Below, in pieces: positions 27,811 through 36,429 of a stretch of DNA of 64,000 nt. Source of the stretch: Polaribacter aquimarinus. GTDB lineage: Bacteria > Bacteroidota > Bacteroidia > Flavobacteriales > Flavobacteriaceae. The position numbers were made by a program, and so were the translations under genes. The stretch's first letter is position 1. Every line of letters begins with the position of its first letter. The DNA lies in the NCBI RefSeq assembly GCF_003129485.1, contig NZ_QFFG01000002.1, positions 558,001 through 622,000 of the forward strand, read 5' to 3'. The notes beneath the pieces are model-generated. The model saw nothing but the letters and a program-made list of their open reading frames with translations. It searched no databases and was not told where the DNA came from.

Positions 27811-30135
27811 ATGAGTGCACCATTATCAAGCAGAAGAAGTTTTATTAAAAAAATGGCAGCCACAGCAGCAATGTCTGCGGCAGCAACTATGTTTCCAGGA
27901 ATTGTTTTTGCTAATGAGCAATTGGTAGGAGTTACTGATGGGAATTTAGAATGGAAAAAAGGACCTTGTCGTTTTTGTGGAGTAGGTTGTGGAATCTTAG
28001 TAGGTGTAGAAAACGGTAAAGCAGTTGCTGTGAAAGGGGACCCAAAATCGTCGGTAAACAAAGGTTTATTGTGTGTAAAAGGATATCATCAAACTATGTG
28101 TATTCAGGCTAGTGATAGATTAACCCACGCACTTGTTAAGAAAAATGGTAGATACATAAAAACGCCAATTAACGAAGCTTTAGATCTTGTAGCTAGTAAA
28201 ATGAAATCTACCATAGAAAAACATGGTAAAGATGCTGTTGCCATGTACACTTCTGGTCAGTCTACCATTCCTGAAGGATATGTAGCTTCTAAGCTAATGA
28301 AGGGGGCTATCGGAACCAATAATTTAGACTGTAATGCTCGTTTGTGTATGGCTAGTGCGGTAGCAGGTTTTTTAACCACCTTTGGTGCAGATGAACCAAT
28401 GGGTTGTTACGAAGATATTGAGCACGCAGATTATTTTATTACTTGGGGAAATAATATGGCAGAAATGCATCCGGTTTTATTCTCGAGAATGTTAGAACAA
28501 AAAAATAAAAGAGGAGCAAAAATTATTGATTTTGCAACCAGAACAACAAGATCTAGTACTGCATCTAATAGGTCTATTTTATTTGAACCTCAAACAGATT
28601 TAGCAGTTGCTAATGCCATTTGTTATGAAATTATAAATAACGGTTGGATGAATAAGAAATTTGTTGATAATCATATTAACTTTAGTAAAGGGCTTACTAA
28701 GATAGGGTATGGAATGGAAGACAAATTTAGCTTTAAAGACAAACCAATAAAAATTAATTTTGATGAGTATAAAACATTTTTAGAAGATTATACTCCAGAG
28801 AAAGTTGAAAAATATTCTAAAGTTTCTGCTAAAGACATTAAGTATTTGGCTTCGATTTATGGAGATCCAAATAAAAAAGTAGTTTCTTATTGGTGTATGG
28901 GAATGAACCAACACACAAGAGGAACTTGGATGAATAACCTGATGTATAATATTCATTTATTAACGGGTAAAATTTCACAACCTGGTAATGGACCCTTTTC
29001 ATTAACTGGACAACCTTCTGCTTGTGGTACAGCAAGAGAAGTAGGAACATTTACACATAAACTACCAAAAGGAGTGGTAATGAATCCAAAGCATAGAGCT
29101 TTAGCGGCAAAAATTTGGAAAGTTCCTGTAGAAAGAATCCCTTCAAAACCTACTTATCATGCAACTGAAATGTTTAGAGCAGTAGATAGAGGTGACATTA
29201 AATTTATTTGGACACAAGTTGTAAACCCTTTAGTGTCTTTACCAAAAACAAGCAGATATAGACCTGCAATGGAAAAAGAATCTTGTTTTGTGGTAGTTTC
29301 TGATGTTTTTCCTACACCAACCTCAGATGTTGCCGATGTTATTTTACCAGCTTCATGGCATATTGAAAAATCTGGATTGTACGGAAATTCAGAACGTAGA
29401 ACGCAACATTGGGATAAAATGGTAGAAGGCCCAGGTGAAACTACACCAGATGCGTGGATGACCATACAGGTGGCAAAACGAATGGGGTATGGTGATTTAT
29501 TTCCTTACAGCGAAGAAAATCATGTTGAAGAAATTTACAACGAATATCGTCAGTTTCATGAAGGTGCTAAACATGGAATGGCGCCACTAGAAGTTCTGAA
29601 AAAAGAATCTGGAGCTATCTGGCCTTATGTTAATGGAAAATCAACTCAATGGAGGTTTAATGCTAAGTATGATCCGGCTTGTGATAATGGGAAAGATTTT
29701 CATTTTTATGGGAAACCAGATGGAAAAGCTGTTATATGGCAACGTCCTTATGAGCCTGCTGCAGAATTTCCAGATAAAGAATATCCTTTTTGGTTAAATA
29801 CAGGGAGAGTTATAGAACACTGGCACACGGGTTCAATGACGAGAAGAATTCCAGTTTTACATAAAGCAGTTCCGAACTCTTATGTAGAATTTCATCCAGA
29901 AGATGCTAAAAACATGGGAATTAGAGATGGAGAAAATGTAAAAGTTATTTCTAGAAGAGGTTCATGTATTTTACCTGCATCGATAAATAAAAGAGGTTTG
30001 CCTACTAAAGGACAGGTTTTTGTGCCATTTTTTGACGAAAATATGTTGATTAATGACGTTACTTTAGATGCATTTTGTCCCATATCTAAAGAGCCAGATT
30101 ATAAGAAGTGTGCGGTAAGAATAGAAAAAGCTTAA
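27811..30135 (+). CDS. napA: Periplasmic nitrate reductase catalytic subunit
   Basis: 774 residues. A twin-arginine signal (SRRSFIKK at residues 7-14) is followed by the [4Fe-4S] cysteines C53, C56, C60 and C88 and the Mo-ligand cysteine C179 in NARLCMAS. A molybdopterin dinucleotide-binding domain closes the chain. Exported folded, it reduces nitrate to nitrite in the periplasm. Shorter than E. coli NapA (about 830), as in the smaller Nap forms. The downstream redox genes supply its electrons. Confidence 0.95.
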   Translation: MSAPLSSRRSFIKKMAATAAMSAAATMFPGIVFANEQLVGVTDGNLEWKKGPCRFCGVGCGILVGVENGKAVAVKGDPKSSVNKGLLCVKGYHQTMCIQASDRLTHALVKKNGRYIKTPINEALDLVASKMKSTIEKHGKDAVAMYTSGQSTIPEGYVASKLMKGAIGTNNLDCNARLCMASAVAGFLTTFGADEPMGCYEDIEHADYFITWGNNMAEMHPVLFSRMLEQKNKRGAKIIDFATRTTRSSTASNRSILFEPQTDLAVANAICYEIINNGWMNKKFVDNHINFSKGLTKIGYGMEDKFSFKDKPIKINFDEYKTFLEDYTPEKVEKYSKVSAKDIKYLASIYGDPNKKVVSYWCMGMNQHTRGTWMNNLMYNIHLLTGKISQPGNGPFSLTGQPSACGTAREVGTFTHKLPKGVVMNPKHRALAAKIWKVPVERIPSKPTYHATEMFRAVDRGDIKFIWTQVVNPLVSLPKTSRYRPAMEKESCFVVVSDVFPTPTSDVADVILPASWHIEKSGLYGNSERRTQHWDKMVEGPGETTPDAWMTIQVAKRMGYGDLFPYSEENHVEEIYNEYRQFHEGAKHGMAPLEVLKKESGAIWPYVNGKSTQWRFNAKYDPACDNGKDFHFYGKPDGKAVIWQRPYEPAAEFPDKEYPFWLNTGRVIEHWHTGSMTRRIPVLHKAVPNSYVEFHPEDAKNMGIRDGENVKVISRRGSCILPASINKRGLPTKGQVFVPFFDENMLINDVTLDAFCPISKEPDYKKCAVRIEKA

Positions 30136-30138
30136 GCC

Positions 30139-30831
30139 ATGAAAAAAAGATTAGGAATCATATCATTATTTGTAATTCTTTTCGCTGCTTTTATTACGGT
30201 ATGGAATTATAGTTATGAATCAGGCAAAGAGGAGGCCTATATCCCCTTAAAAGGAGGTAATCTTACACCAATTATTCCTTCGGAAACAGGAGTTTTTGAG
30301 AGATCTAAATTTGCAATTGATTATGCAAATATGCCAATAGATAAGAATCACGAAAGAAGTTTAAAGACATATTATAAAAATAGAGCTTATCATGGAGCGC
30401 CACCCAGTATTCCGCATCCAATAGATGAAAAACAAAATGTAGGCGAAAATAGTTGTTTAAAATGTCATGAAAATGGAGGTTTTGTAGAAAAATACAGTGC
30501 TTATACCCCAGTTGTACCTCATCCAGAATTAGTGAGTTGTAAACAATGTCATGTAGAACAGCAAAAAAATACACTATTTCAATCAGGAAAATATCAGAAG
30601 TTAAAAGCACCTGTTGTTGGAAATAATAATGCTCTTTTAACAAGTCCTCCTATAATTCCCCATCAAATACAAATGCATGAAAATTGCTTGTCTTGTCATG
30701 CGGGTCCAAGTGCTCCAAAAGAAATTAGAGTTTCTCATCCAGAACGTGTTAATTGTAGACAATGCCATGTTATAAACAACAAAGAAGTTAAGGATATAGG
30801 TATTTTTATAAAAAATATTAAAAATGAATAA
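30139..30831 (+). CDS. napB: NapB-like tetraheme cytochrome c with internal duplication
   Basis: 230 residues with an N-terminal membrane-spanning signal or anchor (residues 6-24). Canonical NapB is about 150 residues with two haems. Here four CxxCH motifs occur: CLKCH 106-110, CKQCH 134-138, CLSCH 183-187 and CRQCH 206-210. Each pair is preceded by a NapB-type PPxIPH (88-93 and 170-175) and has a PH or SH histidine between the motifs, so a NapB module appears twice. It should pass electrons to NapA in the periplasm. It starts 3 bp after napA and overlaps the next gene by 8 bp. Confidence 0.8.
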   Translation: MKKRLGIISLFVILFAAFITVWNYSYESGKEEAYIPLKGGNLTPIIPSETGVFERSKFAIDYANMPIDKNHERSLKTYYKNRAYHGAPPSIPHPIDEKQNVGENSCLKCHENGGFVEKYSAYTPVVPHPELVSCKQCHVEQQKNTLFQSGKYQKLKAPVVGNNNALLTSPPIIPHQIQMHENCLSCHAGPSAPKEIRVSHPERVNCRQCHVINNKEVKDIGIFIKNIKNE

Positions 30832-31441
30832 ACGCAACAGAATTATATATGTTTTATTATTGATAATCTTAGTTTCATCTTGTAAACACAAAGAAGAAGA
30901 GTATCATAGTATTACAGATAAAATTGAAGCAAAAAGTAAAAATTATCATGGAGTTTCAGTTTCATCTGAAGATTTTTTTGATGATATTAAAATGATAAAA
31001 ATTAGTGAAGGAGATCACACATTTTTAATACCAGAGAGAAAAAGTAAAATAAAATCATATGCTTGTACTGAATGTCATACAAAACCATTGAATAAATTAC
31101 AAAGCAAAGATTTTAAAAAGGCGCATTGGGACATTGTTTTAAATCATGCTGATAAAAAAACGATGAGCTGTACGACATGTCACAATGAAAAGAATATGGA
31201 TGAGTTAAAGAGTTTAACAGGTTTAAAGATTGATTTTAATAAGAGTTATAACTTATGTAGTCAGTGTCATTCAAAACAGTTTAAAGATTGGAAAGGTGGG
31301 GCTCATGGAAAAAAAATTGGAGGTTGGGCACCACCAAGAGCATCCATGACTTGTGTAAACTGTCATAATCCACATAAGCCACACTTTGAGAGTAGATGGC
31401 CAGCGCGTTTTAATACGCAAAAAATTAAAGAAAGAAAATAA
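30824..31441 (+). CDS. Tetraheme cytochrome c lipoprotein of the nap operon
   Basis: 205 residues with a lipoprotein signal (LVSSC, lipidated C20) and four CxxCH haem motifs: CTECH 81-85, CTTCH 116-120, CSQCH 145-149 and CVNCH 177-181. The end of the chain (GAHGKKIGGWAPPRASMTCVNCHNPH, positions 159-184) resembles cytochrome subunits of ActA-like and NapM-like type. It probably relays electrons between the quinol-oxidising NrfCD-like pair and NapB/NapA. NapM of Desulfovibrio is also a tetraheme cytochrome in a nap operon; whether this protein is its homologue needs alignment. Confidence 0.8.
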   Translation: MNKRNRIIYVLLLIILVSSCKHKEEEYHSITDKIEAKSKNYHGVSVSSEDFFDDIKMIKISEGDHTFLIPERKSKIKSYACTECHTKPLNKLQSKDFKKAHWDIVLNHADKKTMSCTTCHNEKNMDELKSLTGLKIDFNKSYNLCSQCHSKQFKDWKGGAHGKKIGGWAPPRASMTCVNCHNPHKPHFESRWPARFNTQKIKERK

Positions 31442-31447
31442 TTAGGC

Positions 31448-32581
31448 ATGAGTGATAATAAAAACAAATGGTTTTCTTTAAACCTAAATAGTAGGCAAAA
31501 GCAAAATAGAAAGACACATTCATGTACTTGTGGTAGTAATACAAGAGAGTGTGGATCTCATCAAAATAATGAAGAGTTAACTGAAACCGATTTTTTAGAA
31601 GCTGCAGTTAATGCATCTATAGGAGAAGAAACCAAAAAAGATGGTTTTGATCAGGTTTTTGATGTAAAAATGAACAGAAGAAATGCATTTAAACAATTAA
31701 CGGCAAGTTTATTAATTGGAGCCGGAGCAGTATCATCTTGTACAAGCGTTACTTCGGATAAAGAATCTAAAGAAAAAGCCCAGATAGATTGGGAAGAACA
31801 GTTTAAAGGCAACTACAAATTAATGTCTGATGATGAGAAGAAAAAAACTGTAGAGAGGTTGGTTCGTTCTTATCAAATTAGAACTGGTAAAACCATAAAC
31901 ATGTCATCAAAAAATGCCGAAAAAGATGTGTTGTTTGGGTATGCCTTTAATATCTCGAAATGTAAGGGTTACATGGATTGTGTAAGTGCTTGTGTTGAAG
32001 AAAACAATCAAGATAGAAACTCACAAATGGAGTATATCCGAATTCATGAAATGAAAGATGGTAAAGGGTTTAACTTTAATGAAGCAGATGATAATTATTA
32101 TCACGAAGTACCTGCAAAAGGCCATTTTTATATGGGCACCCAATGTTTTCATTGTGATAATCCACCTTGTGTAGAGGTTTGCCCTGTACAAGCAACCTGG
32201 AGAGAAGAAGATGGTCTAGTGGTTGTAGATTACGATTGGTGTGTAGGTTGTAGGTACTGTATGGCAGCTTGTCCCTATGATGGACGCAGATTTAATTGGA
32301 GTAAGCCAGAAGTTCCTGAAGCTGAAGTTAACAAAAATCAACACTATTTAGGAAACAGAATGCGTAAGAAAGGTGTGATGGAAAAATGTACATTTTGTGT
32401 GCAACGTTCTAGAGCAGGTAAAAATCCTGCTTGTGTAGAAGCTTGTCCTACCGGGGCACGTGTTTTTGGTAATTTATTAGACCCAAATAGTACAATTCGT
32501 TGGGTTTTGGAAAACAAAAAAGTATTCAGATTAAAAGAAGATTTAGGAACAGAACCAAAGTTTTGGTACTATATGGATTAA
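31448..32581 (+). CDS. NrfC/PsrB-like [4Fe-4S] ferredoxin subunit with internal Tat motif
   Basis: 377 residues. A ~75-residue cysteine-containing N-terminal segment precedes a twin-arginine-like motif (RRNAF, 77-81), a hydrophobic stretch and a possible lipidated Cys (SSC98). The rest is a DmsB/PsrB/NrfC-type domain with several [4Fe-4S] cysteine sets, for example CFHCDNPPCVEVCP, CVGCRYCMAACP and CTFCVQRS...CVEACP. It should sit on the periplasmic face and receive electrons from the NrfD-like membrane protein encoded next. In this operon the pair takes the place of NapC or NapGH. A buried twin-arginine motif also occurs in ActB-like proteins of this phylum. Confidence 0.85.
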   Translation: MSDNKNKWFSLNLNSRQKQNRKTHSCTCGSNTRECGSHQNNEELTETDFLEAAVNASIGEETKKDGFDQVFDVKMNRRNAFKQLTASLLIGAGAVSSCTSVTSDKESKEKAQIDWEEQFKGNYKLMSDDEKKKTVERLVRSYQIRTGKTINMSSKNAEKDVLFGYAFNISKCKGYMDCVSACVEENNQDRNSQMEYIRIHEMKDGKGFNFNEADDNYYHEVPAKGHFYMGTQCFHCDNPPCVEVCPVQATWREEDGLVVVDYDWCVGCRYCMAACPYDGRRFNWSKPEVPEAEVNKNQHYLGNRMRKKGVMEKCTFCVQRSRAGKNPACVEACPTGARVFGNLLDPNSTIRWVLENKKVFRLKEDLGTEPKFWYYMD

Positions 32582-32607
32582 TTTTTTTTAATTGATAAAA
32601 GAAAAAT

Positions 32608-33825
32608 ATGAGACGATTTAAGGTTTTTAAAAGTTTAATAAAAGGTAGTTTAGATGTGATTACTCATGGATCTAAAAGATATCATATTTGGATGGCACTT
32701 TTAACTTTTGTAATGTTAACAGGCATGTATTGTTATTCCATTCAATTAGAAGAAGGTCTAAGCGTAACAGGTATGACCGATAGAGTAAGTTGGGGGTTGT
32801 ATATTTCTAATTTTACCTTTTTAGTTGGTGTTGCAGCAGCAGCAGTAATGTTGGTTATGCCAACATATGTTTTAAAAGATATCGATTTTAAACAAGCAGT
32901 TTTAATTGGTGAAGGATTAGCAGTTGCAGCATTAATAATGTGTTTGGCATTTGTTATTGCTGATATGGGAGGGCCATCTGTTTTATGGCATATGTTACCT
33001 GGCATTGGAGTTTTTAATTTTCCTAATTCTATGCTAACATGGGATGTATTGGTATTAAATGGTTATTTGTTTTTAAATATTACAATTCCTTTTTACATAT
33101 TATTTAGGCATTTTCAAGGAAAAGAATCTAAGAAAAAGGTTTATGTACCTGGAGCAATATTATCTGTTTTTTGGGCTGTGGGGATACATTTAGTTACTGC
33201 CTTTTTATATCAAGGATTACAAGCAAGACCTTTTTGGAATAATGCACTTCTAGGACCACGCTTTTTAGCATCTGCATTTGCTGCAGGGCCTGCTTTAATT
33301 ATTTTAGTTTTAGCTATTATAAGAAGTTTTACAGAATTTAAAGTCCCTAATAAAACCATTAAAAAAATAGCAATGGTTGTAACTGTTGCAGCTCAAATAA
33401 ATATTATTATGTTGGTGTCTGAACTATTTAAAGAGTTTTATGCACCAACACACCACAGCGAAAGCGCATATTATTTGTTTTTTGGTTTAGATGGAAAAAC
33501 AGCATTATTACCTTGGATTTGGACTGCAATATCCTTAAACGTTTTAGCTACAGTAATTCTGACTTTTCACAAGTTAAGAAACAATTTAAAAGTACTCTAT
33601 TTTGCATGTTTTATTTTGTTTGTTGCCATTTGGATTGAAAAAGGGTTTGGGTTAATTGTACCAGGATTTATTCCCGGGCCATATGGAAAAATTGCAGAAT
33701 ATACACCAACAGGAATTGAAATTGGAGTTACTTTGGGTATTTGGGCTCTAGGCGCTTTAGTTTTTACAATTTTAGCAAAAGTAGCTATCAACATCGAAAT
33801 TGGTAAACTTCGCTATAAAGAATGA
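32608..33825 (+). CDS. NrfD/PsrC-like quinol-oxidising membrane subunit
   Basis: 405 residues with eight to ten predicted transmembrane segments and the NrfD/PsrC pattern (GLYISNFTFLVGVAAAAVMLV; DMGGPSVLWHMLPG; FLASAFAAGPALIILVLA). It should bind menaquinol and pass electrons to the NrfC-like subunit, 26 bp upstream. It is the last gene of the nap operon; no napC, napG or napH is present. Confidence 0.88.
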   Translation: MRRFKVFKSLIKGSLDVITHGSKRYHIWMALLTFVMLTGMYCYSIQLEEGLSVTGMTDRVSWGLYISNFTFLVGVAAAAVMLVMPTYVLKDIDFKQAVLIGEGLAVAALIMCLAFVIADMGGPSVLWHMLPGIGVFNFPNSMLTWDVLVLNGYLFLNITIPFYILFRHFQGKESKKKVYVPGAILSVFWAVGIHLVTAFLYQGLQARPFWNNALLGPRFLASAFAAGPALIILVLAIIRSFTEFKVPNKTIKKIAMVVTVAAQINIIMLVSELFKEFYAPTHHSESAYYLFFGLDGKTALLPWIWTAISLNVLATVILTFHKLRNNLKVLYFACFILFVAIWIEKGFGLIVPGFIPGPYGKIAEYTPTGIEIGVTLGIWALGALVFTILAKVAINIEIGKLRYKE

Positions 33826-33932
33826 AGTTTGTTTTCTAATTCTAAAAAAAGTATCTAATAATTTTATAAGTGTATAATATATTAAGATTTTTTTTCAGAT
33901 AACTCTAAAAATAAGTACTTTTTTTTAAAAGT

Positions 33933-33953
33933 AAGTATTATTACGTATTTTTG
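33933..33953 (+). promoter_or_regulatory. Operator AAGTA-N4-TACGT joined to -7 box, Crp/Fnr gene promoter
   Basis: AAGTATTATTACGT (33933-33946) shares its last T with the -7 box TATTTTTG (33946-33953), the same register as nirB and narK. The box lies 12 bp before the ATG at 33966. A further palindrome, AAGTACTT, is at 33913. This suggests autoregulation or control by the NarL-like regulator. Confidence 0.68.
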
Positions 33954-33965
33954 AAAAAAATAATA

Positions 33966-34703
33966 ATGCTTTCAACTTCTTCATCTTTTAGAATTATAGA
34001 AAAACAAGATTCATTTACAGTCTGCAAAAATGAGAATTGTTTAGTGCATAAGTACAGTGATGTTCTTTTAGCTGAATCGGAATCTCAAAGTATTGTTTTA
34101 AAATGTAAAAAAGGGCAACAGTTTATTATTGAGGGTGCTCCTGTAAATGGTCTCTTTTTTATAAAACAAGGAACAGTTAAAGTATTTAGAACAGGTATAA
34201 ATGGAAGAGAGCAAATTGTTCGTTTTGCTAAAGACTGCGAAATTATTGGACATCGCGGTTTTGGTACTCAAGAGTATTACTCAATTGGTGCAGTAGCGCT
34301 TCAAGACACAGAGTTGTACTACTTCTCTAAAGAGTATTTGCAAAAAATATTATTAAAAAACCCGAAGTTTTCTTATGACATGATGCTATTTTATGCTAAT
34401 GAATTGAATAGAAGTGAATCAAAAGTAAAATCTATTTCACAAATGACTGTTCGCGAACGAGTTATTGATACATTACTCTATATTCATAGAAAATTTGGAG
34501 ATTTAAGAGGTTTCTTAAACTTACCTTTAAGTAGAAAAGAGTATGCAGATTATGCCGGAACCACAGAAGAACAAGTTATTAGAATTTTTTCTGCCTTGAA
34601 AAAAGAAGGTTTAATTACTGCAAAAGGGAAGAAGATAGGGATTAATGATGTACAAAATTTAAAGAATGAAATTAGTGAGCATAACTATTTCTTAGATTCT
34701 TAA
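33966..34703 (+). CDS. Crp/Fnr family transcription regulator
   Basis: 245 residues from the ATG at 33966; an upstream in-frame TTG lies inside the -7 box and is rejected. A cyclic-nucleotide-binding-like domain (about 40-150) is followed by a winged helix (about 165-235) with recognition helix TTEEQVIRIFSAL. The Glu and Arg that contact the central G in CRP and FNR are kept, while the FNR Ser is Ile. Four cysteines (C20, C25, C47, C91) occur in the sensory half, so an iron-sulphur or thiol sensor is conceivable. It lies between the nap operon and the ABC importer, so it likely regulates the island. A terminator follows. Confidence 0.88.
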   Translation: MLSTSSSFRIIEKQDSFTVCKNENCLVHKYSDVLLAESESQSIVLKCKKGQQFIIEGAPVNGLFFIKQGTVKVFRTGINGREQIVRFAKDCEIIGHRGFGTQEYYSIGAVALQDTELYYFSKEYLQKILLKNPKFSYDMMLFYANELNRSESKVKSISQMTVRERVIDTLLYIHRKFGDLRGFLNLPLSRKEYADYAGTTEEQVIRIFSALKKEGLITAKGKKIGINDVQNLKNEISEHNYFLDS

Positions 34704-34731
34704 ATAAACTTATAAAAGGAATTAAATAGCT

Positions 34732-34762
34732 CCTTCAGGTTTAAAAACCTGAAGGTTTTTTT
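34732..34762 (+). terminator. Rho-independent terminator after the Crp/Fnr gene
   Basis: CCTTCAGGTTT-AA-AAACCTGAAGG followed by seven T: a long, strong hairpin that isolates the regulator from the nrt operon. Confidence 0.88.
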
Positions 34763-34936
34763 ATGTCTAATTAGTACTTAAATTAAATACGTATAAAATG
34801 TTAGTAATCTTCATAAGATTCAAATAATTGAAATTCAGGTATTTGTGATTTAAAACTGATTTGTCGCAGTTTTTAACATGTCTTAAAAAGAGGTTTTAAT
34901 ATGGGTAATTCCATGAATGAAAACTTTATCTACTTA

Positions 34937-34944
34937 TATATTTG
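34937..34944 (+). promoter_or_regulatory. Upstream -7 box for nrtA
   Basis: TATATTTG is a perfect -7 match 45 bp before the nrtA ATG. The operator at 34955 lies downstream of it, so transcription from this box would be blocked by a bound regulator. Confidence 0.45.
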
Positions 34945-34954
34945 TCAAAAAAAT

Positions 34955-34975
34955 AAGTATTAATACGTATATTAA
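34955..34975 (+). promoter_or_regulatory. Operator AAGTA-N4-TACGT before nrtA
   Basis: AAGTATTAATACGT (34955-34968) is followed in the same register as nirB/narK/crp by TATATTAA, a six-of-eight match to the -7 box. The ATG is 14 bp further. The weak box fits an activated promoter; the strong box upstream at 34937 would be repressed by the same site. Confidence 0.62.
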
Positions 34976-34989
34976 TAAAACTTAAAAAA

Positions 34990-36375
34990 ATGAAATCTAT
35001 ATTTAAAAAATCAACTTACATTTTATCAGTAGCAATGTTATTATTTGCTTGTGGTGGTAAAGAGACAAAAAAATCAACAACAACTGTTGATGCAAAAACA
35101 TCAAAAACAAAGCAATTAGAAATTGAAAAACCTCAGTTAACATTTGGTTTTATTAAGTTAACCGATATGGCACCTTTAGCTATTGCAAAAGAAAAAGGTT
35201 TCTTTGAAGATGAAGGTTTATTTGTTTCTGTTGAAGCACAATCTAACTGGAAAAATGTTTTAGACAGAGTTATTGATGGACAATTAGACGGGTCTCACAT
35301 GTTAGCGGGTCAACCGATTGCTGCGGGTGCAGGTTTTGGTCGTCAAGCTAAATTAGTAACTCCTTTTTCTATGGATTTAAATGGAAATGGAATTACTGTT
35401 TCTAACGATGTTTGGTCTAAAATGAAACCAAATGTACCAAAAGATGGAAGTGGTAAACCTATTCACCCAATTAAAGCTGATGCTTTAAAACCAGTAATTA
35501 CTGATTATAAAAACTCTGGTAAAGCTTTTAAAATGGGAATGGTATTTCCTGTATCTACTCACAATTATGAAATTAGATATTGGTTAGCTGCAGCAGGAAT
35601 TCACCCAGGAATGTATACTAAAGAAAATGTTCAAGGTCAAATTGATGCAGAAGTATTATTATCAGTAACGCCTCCACCACAAATGCCAGCAACTTTAGAA
35701 GCAGGTACAATTTTTGGATATTGTGTAGGTGAGCCATGGAACCAACAAGCTGTTTTTAAAGGAATTGGAGTGCCAGTTGTAACTAACTACGATATCTGGA
35801 AAAACAATCCTGAAAAAGTATTTGTAATGACAGAGAAGTTTGTGAAAGAAAATCCGAATACAGCAATTGCAGTAACTAAAGCTTTAATCAGAGCTGGTAA
35901 ATGGTTAGATAAACCAGAAAACAGAAAAGAAGCTGTAAAAATCTTATCAATGTCACAATATGTTGGCGCTCCAGAAGAGGTTTTAGCAAATTCTATGACA
36001 GGTACTTTTGAATTTGAAAAAGGTGATAAACGTGAAATGGCTGACTTTAACGTATTCTATAAATACAATGCAACATATCCTTTCTATTCTGATGGAATTT
36101 GGTTCTTAACGCAAATGAGAAGATGGGGGCAAATTCCTGATGCAAAACCAACTAGTTGGTACTCTGAAACCATTAAAGATATCTATAGACCAGATATCTG
36201 GAAAAAAGCAGCAACACTTTTGGCAGAAGAAGGTAATATTCCTGCATCAGACATTCCAATAACAGATGGTTATAAACCAGCAACAACAGATTTTATAGAC
36301 GGCACAAAATACGATGCAAAGGATCCAATAGGATACATTAATAGTTTTAAAATAGGAAACAAAGACAAAAAATAA
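34990..36375 (+). CDS. nrtA: NrtA/CmpA-type nitrate-binding lipoprotein
   Basis: 461 residues with a lipoprotein signal (LLFACGG). The body matches the NrtA/CmpA substrate-binding family: [27 protein letters not shown] at the start of the mature domain, [43 protein letters not shown], and MRRWGQIP near the end. It captures nitrate (possibly nitrite; bicarbonate in CmpA) outside the inner membrane. It is the first gene of a four-gene ABC importer operon. Confidence 0.92.
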   Translation: MKSIFKKSTYILSVAMLLFACGGKETKKSTTTVDAKTSKTKQLEIEKPQLTFGFIKLTDMAPLAIAKEKGFFEDEGLFVSVEAQSNWKNVLDRVIDGQLDGSHMLAGQPIAAGAGFGRQAKLVTPFSMDLNGNGITVSNDVWSKMKPNVPKDGSGKPIHPIKADALKPVITDYKNSGKAFKMGMVFPVSTHNYEIRYWLAAAGIHPGMYTKENVQGQIDAEVLLSVTPPPQMPATLEAGTIFGYCVGEPWNQQAVFKGIGVPVVTNYDIWKNNPEKVFVMTEKFVKENPNTAIAVTKALIRAGKWLDKPENRKEAVKILSMSQYVGAPEEVLANSMTGTFEFEKGDKREMADFNVFYKYNATYPFYSDGIWFLTQMRRWGQIPDAKPTSWYSETIKDIYRPDIWKKAATLLAEEGNIPASDIPITDGYKPATTDFIDGTKYDAKDPIGYINSFKIGNKDKK

Positions 36376-36429
36376 TAGCACAACACTCCTTAAGACTTAT
36401 AAAAACAATTAACACTAAACACTAAAATT

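Noticed and set aside
27582..28061. Minus-strand open frame opposite napD and the start of napA
   Set aside because: Shadow frame across two well-supported genes on the other strand; no start context or promoter of its own.
33951..33965. TTG codon as start of the Crp/Fnr gene
   Set aside because: The TTG is part of the -7 box TATTTTTG; the ATG at 33966 follows the promoter correctly.
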